Shown here in pieces: positions 27,123 to 36,349 of a stretch of 64,000 bases of DNA. A model generated the notes under the pieces. It was not told the origin of the DNA. It saw only the letters and a program-made list of their open reading frames with translations, and did no database searches. Position numbers and translations under genes: made by a program. Source of the stretch: Epibacterium sp. Ofav1-8 (lineage in GTDB: Bacteria > Pseudomonadota > Alphaproteobacteria > Rhodobacterales > Rhodobacteraceae); NCBI RefSeq assembly GCF_022348185.1, contig NZ_JAKRFD010000009.1, positions 124,001-188,000 of the forward strand, read 5' to 3'. How positions within the stretch are numbered: the first letter of the stretch is position 1; each line of letters starts with the position of its first letter.

Positions 27123-27836
27123 TCAGCACCCGGTGCGGCGCAGGATGACGGGCAGCGTCATGATCAGGATGTGCAGATCGCGGACCAGCGACACCTCACG
27201 GCAATAGGCCTCGTCGATCACGGCCCGCTGGCGGAAACTGGTGGCATTGCGGTCCCCCACCTGCCACGGGCCGGTGATCCCCGGACGCAGCGTGTAATAG
27301 CTGTCGGGCTTGCCATAGAGCGACAGCTGGTCGACCATCATCGGCCGCGCGCCAACCAGGCTCATATCGCCGGTCAACACGTTCCAAAGCTGTGGCAGCT
27401 CATCCAGAGAGGTCGCGCGCAGGAAACGTCCGACACGGGTAATCCGCGGATCATCCTGCAGCTTCTGGGTTTCGTCCCATTCACGGCGCAGCGCGGGATC
27501 CTCGCGCAGCACCCGCTCCAGCATGCCTTCGGCGTCGCGCACCATGGTCCGGAGCTTCAGGATATGGAACACCCGCCCGCCCTGGCCGATCCGCTTCTGC
27601 CGATAGAACGGCAGCCCGCCCTCGACCCACAGGGCCAAGGCGCAGATGATCACCAGCGGCAGGACAAATGGCAGCCCAAGCAGCACGATGGTGACGTCCA
27701 GCACACGTTTGCCGAACTTCACGTAGACGCCATGGTCATAGTCATAGGATGCGTCCCGGAATGCCGAGGCCAGCGCCATATCCGGCAAGTCCCCGACCCC
27801 TGCAACTGCGACCGCCCCACGATCCAGCGTTTTCAT
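27123..27836 (-). CDS. Polyprenyl-phosphate sugar-1-phosphate transferase (ExoY/WbaP type)
   Basis: 237 residues, the size of monotopic ExoY-like enzymes that start a repeat unit by moving sugar-1-phosphate onto undecaprenyl phosphate. After a ~40-residue variable leader comes the re-entrant hydrophobic helix RVLDVTIVLLGLPFVLPLVII, then PFYRQKRIGQGGRVF, FHILKLRTM with the conserved Lys-Leu-Arg-Thr-Met, the TSLDELPQLWNVLTGDMSLVGARP block with its catalytic Asp-Glu, and RPGITGPWQV. All core motifs are intact. It is the first gene of the minus-strand unit; ATG 27836 has GGGGG about 8-12 bases upstream. Donor is probably UDP-galactose or UDP-glucose by family, not provable here. Confidence 0.92.
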   Translation of the reverse strand: MKTLDRGAVAVAGVGDLPDMALASAFRDASYDYDHGVYVKFGKRVLDVTIVLLGLPFVLPLVIICALALWVEGGLPFYRQKRIGQGGRVFHILKLRTMVRDAEGMLERVLREDPALRREWDETQKLQDDPRITRVGRFLRATSLDELPQLWNVLTGDMSLVGARPMMVDQLSLYGKPDSYYTLRPGITGPWQVGDRNATSFRQRAVIDEAYCREVSLVRDLHILIMTLPVILRRTGC

Positions 27837-28197
27837 AGTCTAACCCCCAATATAACTCGCACACGGTCGTGGCCTGGATCAGGCGACAAGCGATACTCTT
27901 TAAACCCCTTGAGCATCATCCCGTCTGGTCCATCTGCTCCCCAAGCGATGGACCGCTGTGATCGACAGTGCGCCAGAAGCACCTCCGTGCCTCCAAACTC
28001 TGTCTATAAACTTACTGTATTTGACAAAAAATCGATGTAAATCTGATCGAAGGGTTACCAACCCCTACCTTTTGGCGCTTCCTACGCCGTTCGGGGAAAC
28101 AGTCCAACCCTTCCGCCGACATTGTATACGAAAGAGCATCAGCGCGATCCTTTCTTGCCACACAGAATCAGGATCGGCGATGTGAACGGCGCAGGAA
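27837..28197. other. Gene-free stretch upstream of the priming transferase
   Basis: 361 bases between two minus-strand genes. The part 28005-28045 is AT-rich compared with its surroundings and probably contains the promoter of the exoY-like unit. A TTGACA at 28021 on the plus strand has no matching -10. No RNA gene or convincing operator was recognised. Confidence 0.4.
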
Positions 28198-29226
28198 TCA
28201 AGGCGATTTTGTGGCGGCGCTGCGATAGCTTCCGGGACTCTGGTCGGTCCAGCGGCGGAACGCATCGTTAAAGCTGCTGAGGCTCGAATAGCCGAGCAGA
28301 AAGGAGATCTCGGACAGCGATTTCTCGTTCTGCCGCAGGTAGCGCAACGCCAGCGATTTGCGCACGCCCTCCAGAATGGCAAAGAAACTGGTGCCCTCGC
28401 TGGCGAGTTTGCGCGACAGCGTCCGCTGGCTCATGTCCAGCAGCTCCGCGACCTTGGCGAGGCTGGCCTCTCCGTCCGACATGCCGTCCATGATCAGCCG
28501 TTCCACGGTAATCGACAGGGAATTCTGGGCCAGCGTGTCAACGCGTTCCAGCAGTTCCGCATGCTCCATGAGCAGGCGCAGCAAGCCCGGGTCGGCGCTT
28601 TGCAGGGGCTGATCCAGGTCGCGCTCGCGATAGCAGATCCGGTTCACCCGCGCCCGATACCCCGGCGCCACGCCGAGAGCAGAACGGGCCACCTGGGCCG
28701 GGACATGTTCCGAATGCATGAAGTCCACCTGCACCGGCGACACCTGCCCACCGCTCAGCTCCTTGAGCGTGCGGATCAGGAACGCGGCAGTGAACTCGCT
28801 CCAGTGCCGCAGATTCAATTGCCCCTGGGCGCCGTAGTCCCACTGCAGATCCGCATATCCCGCGGCGGGTCCAAATGGCGCGCCCGGAAGGATGATCCGG
28901 AATTGCCCGCTCAGGCGGGTGAGAGTCTGAAGCGCTTGTCGCAGCGTCGAGGAGGCTCCGATTGCATATCCGGTCAGCCCCGCGTCGCGCAGGGCGCAAG
29001 CCCGCGCCAGCGTGTAGCCGATGTCCGGCGCGGCGAGCAGGTCTTCGGCCGCGTCCAGCACCATGGCGTGTTCATGGACAGGCAAGGCCTGCACCACAGC
29101 GGACCCGCGATCGGAAGACGTGGCCTCCTGCTGCAACGATGCGAGTACGTTGTGCCCCTTGCCCGCCGCGTATCGTGCAAGCAGCGCTATGAAGGGCCCC
29201 CCGTTTGGGGCAAAGACATCACTCAT
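28198..29226 (-). CDS. AraC-family transcriptional regulator with Arabinose_bd-type N-terminal domain
   Basis: 342 residues from ATG 29226, which has GGGAGG 8 bases upstream; the longer open frame to 29340 lacks such a site. Residues ~20-210 resemble the ligand/oligomerisation domain found in OruR/ArgR-type AraC regulators (GYTLARACALRDAGLTGYAI, LRQALQTLTR, HSEHVPAQV). The C-terminal ~100 residues hold two helix-turn-helix units: SLAKVAELLDMSQRTLSRKL and SEISFLLGYSSLSSFNDAFRRWTDQSPGSYR. It sits between the EPS locus and a divergent DgoK-like gene; either side could be its target, and no ligand can be assigned. Confidence 0.88.
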   Translation of the reverse strand: MSDVFAPNGGPFIALLARYAAGKGHNVLASLQQEATSSDRGSAVVQALPVHEHAMVLDAAEDLLAAPDIGYTLARACALRDAGLTGYAIGASSTLRQALQTLTRLSGQFRIILPGAPFGPAAGYADLQWDYGAQGQLNLRHWSEFTAAFLIRTLKELSGGQVSPVQVDFMHSEHVPAQVARSALGVAPGYRARVNRICYRERDLDQPLQSADPGLLRLLMEHAELLERVDTLAQNSLSITVERLIMDGMSDGEASLAKVAELLDMSQRTLSRKLASEGTSFFAILEGVRKSLALRYLRQNEKSLSEISFLLGYSSLSSFNDAFRRWTDQSPGSYRSAATKSP

Positions 29227-29682
29227 GACACGCCTCCCGCAGGTCGGGAGGTCCCGCATCGCGGATGAGGTGTACTCAGGCCGCCGATCTCGTTTCGACG
29301 CTTGTCCAATACGGCAGTTCTTCCCATTGCTGGACCTCACACAGACGCATCTCCTAGAAATTAAGATGCGTTAACACATTTCAAAAACTTACATAGTCCA
29401 TAGAGCCGCAGAGCAGGAAAAGATCCCAACTGTTGCGCAGAAGGCAAAGTTTCGCGCTCTGATTGCGGGACCTTCGGGCACCCATGCTACGCTTATTTCG
29501 TCCGGCAGCGGGATCTAGCCTCAGGTTACCCAAAACTCTAAAATTTTCAGCAATGCATTGGTCTAATTCAGCGAACCAAAGGTATAGTCAGACTAAACCG
29601 AGGATTGTGACGCCCTGCGATTGTGTTTTTTCAAAAAACACGGCATCAGTACCGGCAAAGTTCCAGATGCCCGGGGTCGCTC
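29227..29682. other. 456-bp intergenic region between divergent regulator and DgoK-like gene
   Basis: AT content rises at 29350-29640, which fits divergent promoters for the AraC-type gene and the DgoK-like gene. A TTAA-6-TTAA pair lies at 29361-29374. No conserved gene, tRNA or terminator was seen. Confidence 0.4.
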
Positions 29683-30501
29683 ATGTCCGCCACACCGCCC
29701 ACCTCACCTTGGATCGCCTTTGATCCCCACCACAGCCCGCCACGCGCCTGGACGATCGACGGCGATCAGCTGAATGTGGCGGCAACGGAGGTGTCCGACC
29801 TCGACGCTGCGCTGGCGCTTGCCCCCGGCGCGCCGCTGATCACCTGCGGCGCAGAGGGCGCGCAGGCGGTGCCGGTCCCGGCCAAACCGGCTGATCTGCC
29901 CGCCCGTGCAACCGCGCATGCAAGCGGACGAGTCCGGAGCATGCCGCCGCTGTCGCAGGCGCAGCCGGATCTGCGCCTTACCGGATCGGTCTGCCGCATC
30001 GATGGTTTTCTCAGCCTGAACCCGTCTTGGGATGGTGTGATCTGCGTGCCGGGCCCCGTTGCCACCGATTGGGTCCTGATCAGCGCCTCGGAAATCGTGA
30101 GCTTCCTCAGCTTCGCAAGCTGGCCGTTGATTGCCAGCATGTGCCCCGCGGCACAGCCAGGGGACGCGGCTGATGTTGCCGCGCTGACCGAGCCGCTGCA
30201 GGATGTGCTGTCCAAACCGGAAACCCTGGCCTTGCGCCTGGCGGAAATCCGGTCCCAGCAGGCTGCCGCGCGGCTCTCCGACGCCGCTGCGCTGGGACGG
30301 ACCTGGGGCGCGGTACTCGGCGCCGAACTGGCCGCTGCAAGGTCCTATTGGCTGGGGCAGAACATGGCCCTGATCGCCACCCCAGACTTTGCCGCGCCCT
30401 ACCTCAAAGCCTTCGAGAGCCAGTATATCCCGGTGACACAGGCCGATGAGGCGCGCATGACGCTGGCTGGCCTGGTGCGCGCCTATCATCGCACCACCTG
30501 A
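29683..30501 (+). CDS. DgoK-like (2-dehydro-3-deoxygalactonokinase family) protein with lost catalytic motifs
   Basis: 272 residues from ATG 29683 (GGGG about 9 bases upstream). The C-terminal ~80 residues (GAELAAARSYWLGQ, VALI-like MALIATPDF, MTLAGLVRA) and the scaffold SEIVSFLSF match the DgoK family, which phosphorylates 2-keto-3-deoxygalactonate. The active-site signatures are replaced: the phosphate-loop DWGTS position reads DPHHS, the ADVMRGEET position reads PDLRLTGSV, the PGTHTKW position reads PGPVATDW, and the FMTGE position reads FASWP. The N-lobe is also shortened. The frame is open throughout with no frameshift. This looks like a pseudokinase or an early decay product rather than a working kinase. 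Neighbours (AraC regulator, TIGR03084 protein) give no galactonate pathway. Confidence 0.7.
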   Translation: MSATPPTSPWIAFDPHHSPPRAWTIDGDQLNVAATEVSDLDAALALAPGAPLITCGAEGAQAVPVPAKPADLPARATAHASGRVRSMPPLSQAQPDLRLTGSVCRIDGFLSLNPSWDGVICVPGPVATDWVLISASEIVSFLSFASWPLIASMCPAAQPGDAADVAALTEPLQDVLSKPETLALRLAEIRSQQAAARLSDAAALGRTWGAVLGAELAAARSYWLGQNMALIATPDFAAPYLKAFESQYIPVTQADEARMTLAGLVRAYHRTT

Positions 30502-30650
30502 CGCCGGGCACTCCCGTTCGGACCTGATGGCGCTCCCCCTGTGCGCGGCGCGCCGCCCCAGTGCGCGACCGATACGGTGTCGGCTATGGTCGCGCTCGGG
30601 GCAGACCAAGGCGCGGCCAGATCAGTGGCGACAGGCGGGATGGCCCGCTC

Positions 30651-31469
30651 TCAGGCCCCGCGCTGACCCTGCTCGGCCATGGCATAACGAGTGCCCGGCG
30701 CAGGTGGGGTCTCCGGCGGGCCGGCGAAACACTGCGCCTGCGCCATCCAGGCACCCGCGGTGGCGCCGGTCACGCGCAATCCGGTATCCGCCAGATTGCG
30801 GACTTGCGTCACCACCTGCGCAAACTCCACCGCCTGCCCCTCGATCCGATTGGCCTCATCCGGCGCATTCCAGCTCCAGACCTCTCCCGATGGTGCCTCC
30901 AGACGCACCTGGGGCGGAACCGGCGGCACCTCCTGTCCCCGCACCTGAAAGCTCCAGCCGAAGGTGACAACACCCAGATGCACGATATTCCGGATCCGAC
31001 CGCTTTCGGGACGTGTCGCCCCCAGCAGGTCAAAGATCGCCTGCCCATGCGCCCAGGTTTCCATCTGGCGCGCGGTGACCGCGCTCAGGGCGCTCATGTC
31101 CGGCCCGACCCAGCACACCCTGGATTTCGGATCCGCCTGCGCAAAGGCATCGGCGAGCTGTTCGCTGCCCTGCATCCAGGCCTCAAACAGCGCCGCCCCG
31201 CCAAGCCCGTTCAACCAGGGCCGCTGCAAGCTCAGAATGCTCTGCCCCGCATCCAGCCGTTCCAGCGCCGGCCCCATCATGGTGTGAAACGCCGACGGCC
31301 CCTCCAGTGCGGCGGCAGCCGCGGCGTTGAAGAAATGCAGATGACCAAGCACGTCCTCGACGGTCCAGCCCTTGAACTGGGTCTGCATGCCATAGATCTC
31401 TTGCGGCTGGCGACCGATACAGGCCGCCAGCACACGGCTTTCTTCGCGAAAATCCTCGGCTTGCCTCAT
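30651..31469 (-). CDS. TIGR03084-family protein (DinB/maleylpyruvate isomerase N-terminal-like metal-binding fold)
   Basis: 272 residues. The opening AEDFREESRVLAACI followed by TQFKGWTVEDVLGHLHFFN matches the TIGR03084 family, a four-helix DinB-like fold with a metal site: His44-like in GHLHFF and a second cluster in METWAHGQAIFD. Related enzymes are thiol-dependent isomerases or transferases, but the function of this family is not established. The C-terminal region has a beta-rich segment (SGEVWSWNAPDE). Convergent with the DgoK-like gene and divergent from the Asp-rich protein gene; no operon partner. Confidence 0.75.
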   Translation of the reverse strand: MRQAEDFREESRVLAACIGRQPQEIYGMQTQFKGWTVEDVLGHLHFFNAAAAAALEGPSAFHTMMGPALERLDAGQSILSLQRPWLNGLGGAALFEAWMQGSEQLADAFAQADPKSRVCWVGPDMSALSAVTARQMETWAHGQAIFDLLGATRPESGRIRNIVHLGVVTFGWSFQVRGQEVPPVPPQVRLEAPSGEVWSWNAPDEANRIEGQAVEFAQVVTQVRNLADTGLRVTGATAGAWMAQAQCFAGPPETPPAPGTRYAMAEQGQRGA

Positions 31470-31775
31470 TGCCCCTCCCGATAGGTGTCAGCCCGTTGCC
31501 GCCCTACCCTCAACAGCGACGCGAATCCTTGCAAGGTGCCGTGTGACTGGTGACGCAACGGAAACAATGGGCATGCCGCCGCCGCACCGTCGAGAATGCG
31601 GCCCCCAAAAAGGGCGATTTTGTATAAAAATTGAGAAAATTTGGAGGCACCCTCGCCCGCCTTTCTATTCTGGCGCCATGCGGTCAGCCAGTGCCACCCG
31701 TCCCGGTATGAGGGAGCGGTATGCTGGCCCCCGTGTGGTGGAAGTGAGTAAATCAGATTTGAGGGGATGGTGGCC
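31470..31775. other. 306-bp intergenic region upstream of the Asp-rich protein gene
   Basis: Mostly GC-rich with an AT-rich island at 31615-31645 that could hold the promoter of the downstream gene. GAGGGG at 31761-31766 is the Shine-Dalgarno that favours ATG 31776. No RNA gene recognised. Confidence 0.4.
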
Positions 31776-32918
31776 ATGACATGGTTCTCATTTGGCTGGG
31801 GGAAATCCTACAGCTTTGGCGGAAAGTCGCATTTCGGGGGCAAGTTCAGCAGCTGGAACAATCACGGCTGGAACTACGACGCGTGGTCCGGCTGCAGCGG
31901 ACGCGCGAAATCCTGGCGCGATCACGATGATGACGACAGGGATGACGACAAATTCGGCTGGCACTTCGGACGCGGCAAACATCAGCGCGACGACGACGAT
32001 GACGACGGGCGCGACTGCGACGATGATGATCGCGGCGGACGCTGGGGGCGTCATCGTGACCGGGACGACGATGACGACCGTGGCGGACGTGGTCACAAAT
32101 GGTGGGACCGCGACGATGACGACGACCGCGGCGGACGTGGACACCGATGGTGGGACCGCGATGACGACGATGATCGCGGCGGACGCGGGCACAGATGGTG
32201 GGACCGCGACGACGATGACCGCGGCGGCTGCGGTCGGGATGACGACGACGACGATGATGACGGCGGCGACACGGGCGGTGATACTGGCGGTGATACGGGG
32301 GGCGACACCGGTGGTGACACAGGTGGCGACGGTGGCAAGGTCACCATCGACTTCACCCTCGGCGACAGCCAACAGCTGACCTTTGAGGTCAGCCAGACCG
32401 AGCAGGGTCAGCTGTTCTTCAAGGTGGTGCCAACCTCCTGGGACAGCGAAGAGACCGACATCGACGGCATCTTCATGAACCTGACAGATGACGAAACCGC
32501 CGAAGGGTTGAACATTCACCCCGATGACAACGCGATCCCGCTGACCAATACAGAGGTCGACCCCAACGCGGTGAACTCCCTGGCAGATGGCACCACCCTG
32601 TCGGAGACCTTCGACATCGGGCTTCAGTTCGGCCAGACGCCTGACAGCACCGACGGCTATGTCGACAACCTGTCCTTCACGCTGTGGTCCGACAATGGCC
32701 CGCTGTCGCTGGAAGACGTCGACCTGAGCCGCATCGCGCTTGTCACCGGTCTGGACAGCGACTCTCCCGAGGTCATCGTCGGCGGCTATGACGATCCGGA
32801 CACATCCGAAGATGAGACGGCCAACCTCGACGACGTCATGGCGCTCATGTCGCAGGAGGTCTCGGACGAGGACGACACCACCGCAGAAGAAGAAGACGAA
32901 CTGCTCGAAATGGTCTGA
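31776..32918 (+). CDS. Asp/Gly-rich tandem-repeat protein with C-terminal beta domain, function unknown
   Basis: 380 residues from ATG 31776, preferred over ATG 31767 because GAGGGG lies 9 bases upstream of the former and abuts the latter. I do not recognise a family. Residues ~1-45 are Gly/Ser/Trp-rich, ~45-160 are dominated by Asp/Arg with three 15-16-residue repeats (RGGRGHxWWDRDDDDD), then five GGDT units (~163-186). The C-terminal ~195 residues look like a beta-sandwich (VTIDFTLGD, LFFKVVP, DNLSFTLW) followed by an extremely acidic tail. There is no signal peptide, so if exported it would use a C-terminal type I or unknown route. The composition suggests calcium or polysaccharide binding at the surface, but this is speculation. 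A good terminator follows. Confidence 0.75.
   Translation: MTWFSFGWGKSYSFGGKSHFGGKFSSWNNHGWNYDAWSGCSGRAKSWRDHDDDDRDDDKFGWHFGRGKHQRDDDDDDGRDCDDDDRGGRWGRHRDRDDDDDRGGRGHKWWDRDDDDDRGGRGHRWWDRDDDDDRGGRGHRWWDRDDDDRGGCGRDDDDDDDDGGDTGGDTGGDTGGDTGGDTGGDGGKVTIDFTLGDSQQLTFEVSQTEQGQLFFKVVPTSWDSEETDIDGIFMNLTDDETAEGLNIHPDDNAIPLTNTEVDPNAVNSLADGTTLSETFDIGLQFGQTPDSTDGYVDNLSFTLWSDNGPLSLEDVDLSRIALVTGLDSDSPEVIVGGYDDPDTSEDETANLDDVMALMSQEVSDEDDTTAEEEDELLEMV
32079..32219 (+). repeat. Tandem coding repeat, two 48-bp units plus one 45-bp unit
   Basis: Units begin at 32079, 32127 and 32175, each encoding RGGRGH-K/R-WWDRDDDD(D). Synonymous differences between units (for example gac/gat choices) show that they are not a fresh duplication and that the protein sequence is kept. 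Confidence 0.85.
32262..32333 (+). repeat. Tandem 12-bp coding repeat (GGDT units)
   Basis: Five consecutive GGDT units plus a GGDG end, with varied third codon positions (ggc/ggt/ggg, gac/gat, acg/act/acc/aca). They form a flexible linker between the Asp-rich part and the beta domain. Confidence 0.85.
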
Positions 32919-32944
32919 CCCGAGCACGGTCCGACACAGGCTTT

Positions 32945-32972
32945 GGGGCGCTCGCGGGCGCCCCATTTGCAT
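32945..32972 (+). terminator. Rho-independent-type terminator after the Asp-rich gene
   Basis: GGGGCGC (32945-32951) pairs with GCGCCCC (32958-32964) over a 6-base loop, followed by ATTTGCATTT. It starts 27 bases after the stop codon. Confidence 0.7.
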
Positions 32973-33020
32973 TTGTGCGGCAGGCGCCGTGCCCCGTGCC
33001 CTCCGACAGGAGACCTGCGC

Positions 33021-34154
33021 CTAGGGCAGCGGGTCGGTCCGGAATAGGCGCACTTTCAGCCCCCCATGGGCGATCGGCGCGCCCAGCGGCAGAAAGGGCA
33101 GTCCCGTCGCCCTCGCCAACTGGGTGTCGCTGGTCACCAGCCCGACACGCCAGCCGGAGAACCGGGTCTTCAGAACCTCGCCCAGCGCGCCATAGACCGC
33201 ATAGAGCTGTTTCTTGTTGCCGATCCGCGCGCCGTAGGGCGGGTTGACGATGACCAGTCCCGCCGGCCCCTCCGGGCGCTCAAGGTCGCTCACCGCCGCA
33301 TGGCCAAAGCGACACAGGTCCGACACGCCCGCGCGCTCTGCGTTTTGCGTTGCCATCTCCACCGCCCCTGCGTTGCGATCAGATCCATGGTGGCGCAGCT
33401 CGGAATGCAGCGGCGCGGGCAACTGCGCCTTGAGCGCCTGCCAGACGTCGGCATCAAAATTGGCAAGCCGCTCGAAGGCAAACGGCCGCCCCCGCCCCGG
33501 AGCCAGACCCCGCGCGATCTCTGCCGCCTCGATCACAAAGGTGCCGGAGCCGCACATCGGGTCCAGCACCGGCTCCTGTCCGTCATAGCCACAGGCCCGC
33601 AGCATCAGCGCCGCCAGGGTTTCCCGCATCGGCGCCTTGCCCACCGCGACCTTGTGGCCGCGCTTGTGCAGCCCCTCGCCAGAGGTGTCGACGCTGAAGA
33701 TGCAGGTATTGTCGTCGATCCGGACCTTCACCGTCACCGGCTCGGCCTGATCCTCCTCGCCGGCGATCGGCGCGCCCAGCTCTTCGGTGATTGCGGTCTC
33801 GATCCGCTGGGTGGCAGCGCCGGCGTGATAGATCTTGGATTTCCGGTTTGTGACCACCTCGACCCGGACCGGCACATCCGGCCGCAGCACCTCGCCCCAG
33901 GGGAATTTGCGCGCGCGTTTGTCCAGTTGCGCCAGATGAAACGCCCGGAAGGACCCGATCCGGGCCAGCACGCGTGTCGCGCCCCGTAGATACAGGTTGG
34001 CACGATACACATCCTGCCAGGTCCCCTCAAAGGCAACCCCGCCGGGCACCTGCCAGGGATTGGCAAATCCGGCCGCGCGGGCCTCCTGGCACAGGGGTGT
34101 TTCCAACCCGGGCGGGGCGATGAGGAATATTTCAAACGGAGCATCTGCAGTCAT
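33021..34154 (-). CDS. THUMP-domain class I rRNA (guanine-N2) methyltransferase, RlmL/YcbY N-half type
   Basis: 377 residues from ATG 34154 (the frame opens 24 bases earlier). Residues ~1-160 form the ferredoxin-like/THUMP RNA-binding part (GLETPLCQEARAAGF, RVEVVTNRKSKIYHAGAA, VKVRIDDNTC). Residues ~170-377 are a Rossmann SAM methyltransferase with VLDPMCGSGTFVIEAAE as SAM-binding motif I and the catalytic NPPYGARIG, typical of N2-guanine modification of 23S rRNA (G2445 in E. coli). The RlmK half fused in E. coli RlmL is missing, as is usual outside gammaproteobacteria. Exact target site is inferred from family only. Confidence 0.88.
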   Translation of the reverse strand: MTADAPFEIFLIAPPGLETPLCQEARAAGFANPWQVPGGVAFEGTWQDVYRANLYLRGATRVLARIGSFRAFHLAQLDKRARKFPWGEVLRPDVPVRVEVVTNRKSKIYHAGAATQRIETAITEELGAPIAGEEDQAEPVTVKVRIDDNTCIFSVDTSGEGLHKRGHKVAVGKAPMRETLAALMLRACGYDGQEPVLDPMCGSGTFVIEAAEIARGLAPGRGRPFAFERLANFDADVWQALKAQLPAPLHSELRHHGSDRNAGAVEMATQNAERAGVSDLCRFGHAAVSDLERPEGPAGLVIVNPPYGARIGNKKQLYAVYGALGEVLKTRFSGWRVGLVTSDTQLARATGLPFLPLGAPIAHGGLKVRLFRTDPLP

Positions 34155-34328
34155 GACGGCTCTCATAGCCGGAATCACGGCGCTTCAACATCCCAAAAAA
34201 CCGGTCGCAACACGGAGTGGCAAAGCGACGTCTGGTCCGCAAAACCCCGCGACCGGCGGATTACCGCAGGTCAACGGCGCGGCGCAGGTTGAAAAAAATC
34301 ACATTTATTTTCAGCGCTCTACAAGATT

Positions 34329-34342
34329 ACTAAAAAATTAGT
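34329..34342. promoter_or_regulatory. Small palindrome with adjacent -35-like TTGACA upstream of glpV
   Basis: ACTAA (34329-34333) and TTAGT (34338-34342) form an inverted repeat, immediately followed by TTGACA at 34343-34348. No good -10 hexamer sits 16-18 bases downstream, so the promoter is only partly supported. The palindrome could be an operator for the glycerol regulon repressor or another regulator. Confidence 0.35.
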
Positions 34343-34429
34343 TTGACAATTCCCCGTCATCAGTGAACCCTCTTTGCCAGTTGGATGCGCAAAAAACATC
34401 CGACCTTACAGACTTTAGGGAGGAGAAAG

Positions 34430-36163
<1,734 letters not shown>

Positions 36164-36188
36164 TCTCCCTGGGGTCCTTCCCCTGACT

Positions 36189-36213
36189 GCCGGGCCTGAT
36201 CATCGGGCCCGGC
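36189..36213 (+). promoter_or_regulatory. Intercistronic hairpin between glpV and glpS
   Basis: GCCGGGCC (36189-36196) pairs with GGCCCGGC (36206-36213), loop 9, starting 26 bases after the glpV stop in a 186-base gap. No T-tract. A likely transcript-stabilising or partial-termination hairpin that keeps binding-protein mRNA above transporter mRNA. Confidence 0.6.
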
Positions 36214-36349
36214 CCCACCTGCCCCGGCTGTTCGGCCTCTCTGCAACAGCGGCCCGCCGGCCGGGGTTTTTCCTTCGAACCTCTCGAAACACAGATTGCC
36301 CCGCGCACGCCCTCGACGTGAGCGCAGGGCCGGAAAGTTCCAAACCACC

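Noticed and set aside
28021-28049. Plus-strand promoter with TTGACA
   Set aside because: No -10-like hexamer at 16-18 bases, and the next plus-strand gene is more than 1.6 kb away.
29361-29374. TTAA-GATGCG-TTAA as a CtrA site
   Set aside because: The spacer is 6 bases; the CtrA consensus needs 7, and there is no supporting context.
29683-30501. Annotating this as an active 2-dehydro-3-deoxygalactonokinase
   Set aside because: All recognisable catalytic and phosphate-binding motifs of the family are replaced.
32079-32333. Regular direct repeats resembling a CRISPR-like array
   Set aside because: The repeats are contiguous, in frame and encode RGGRGH/WWDR and GGDT protein units; there are no unique spacers or cas genes.
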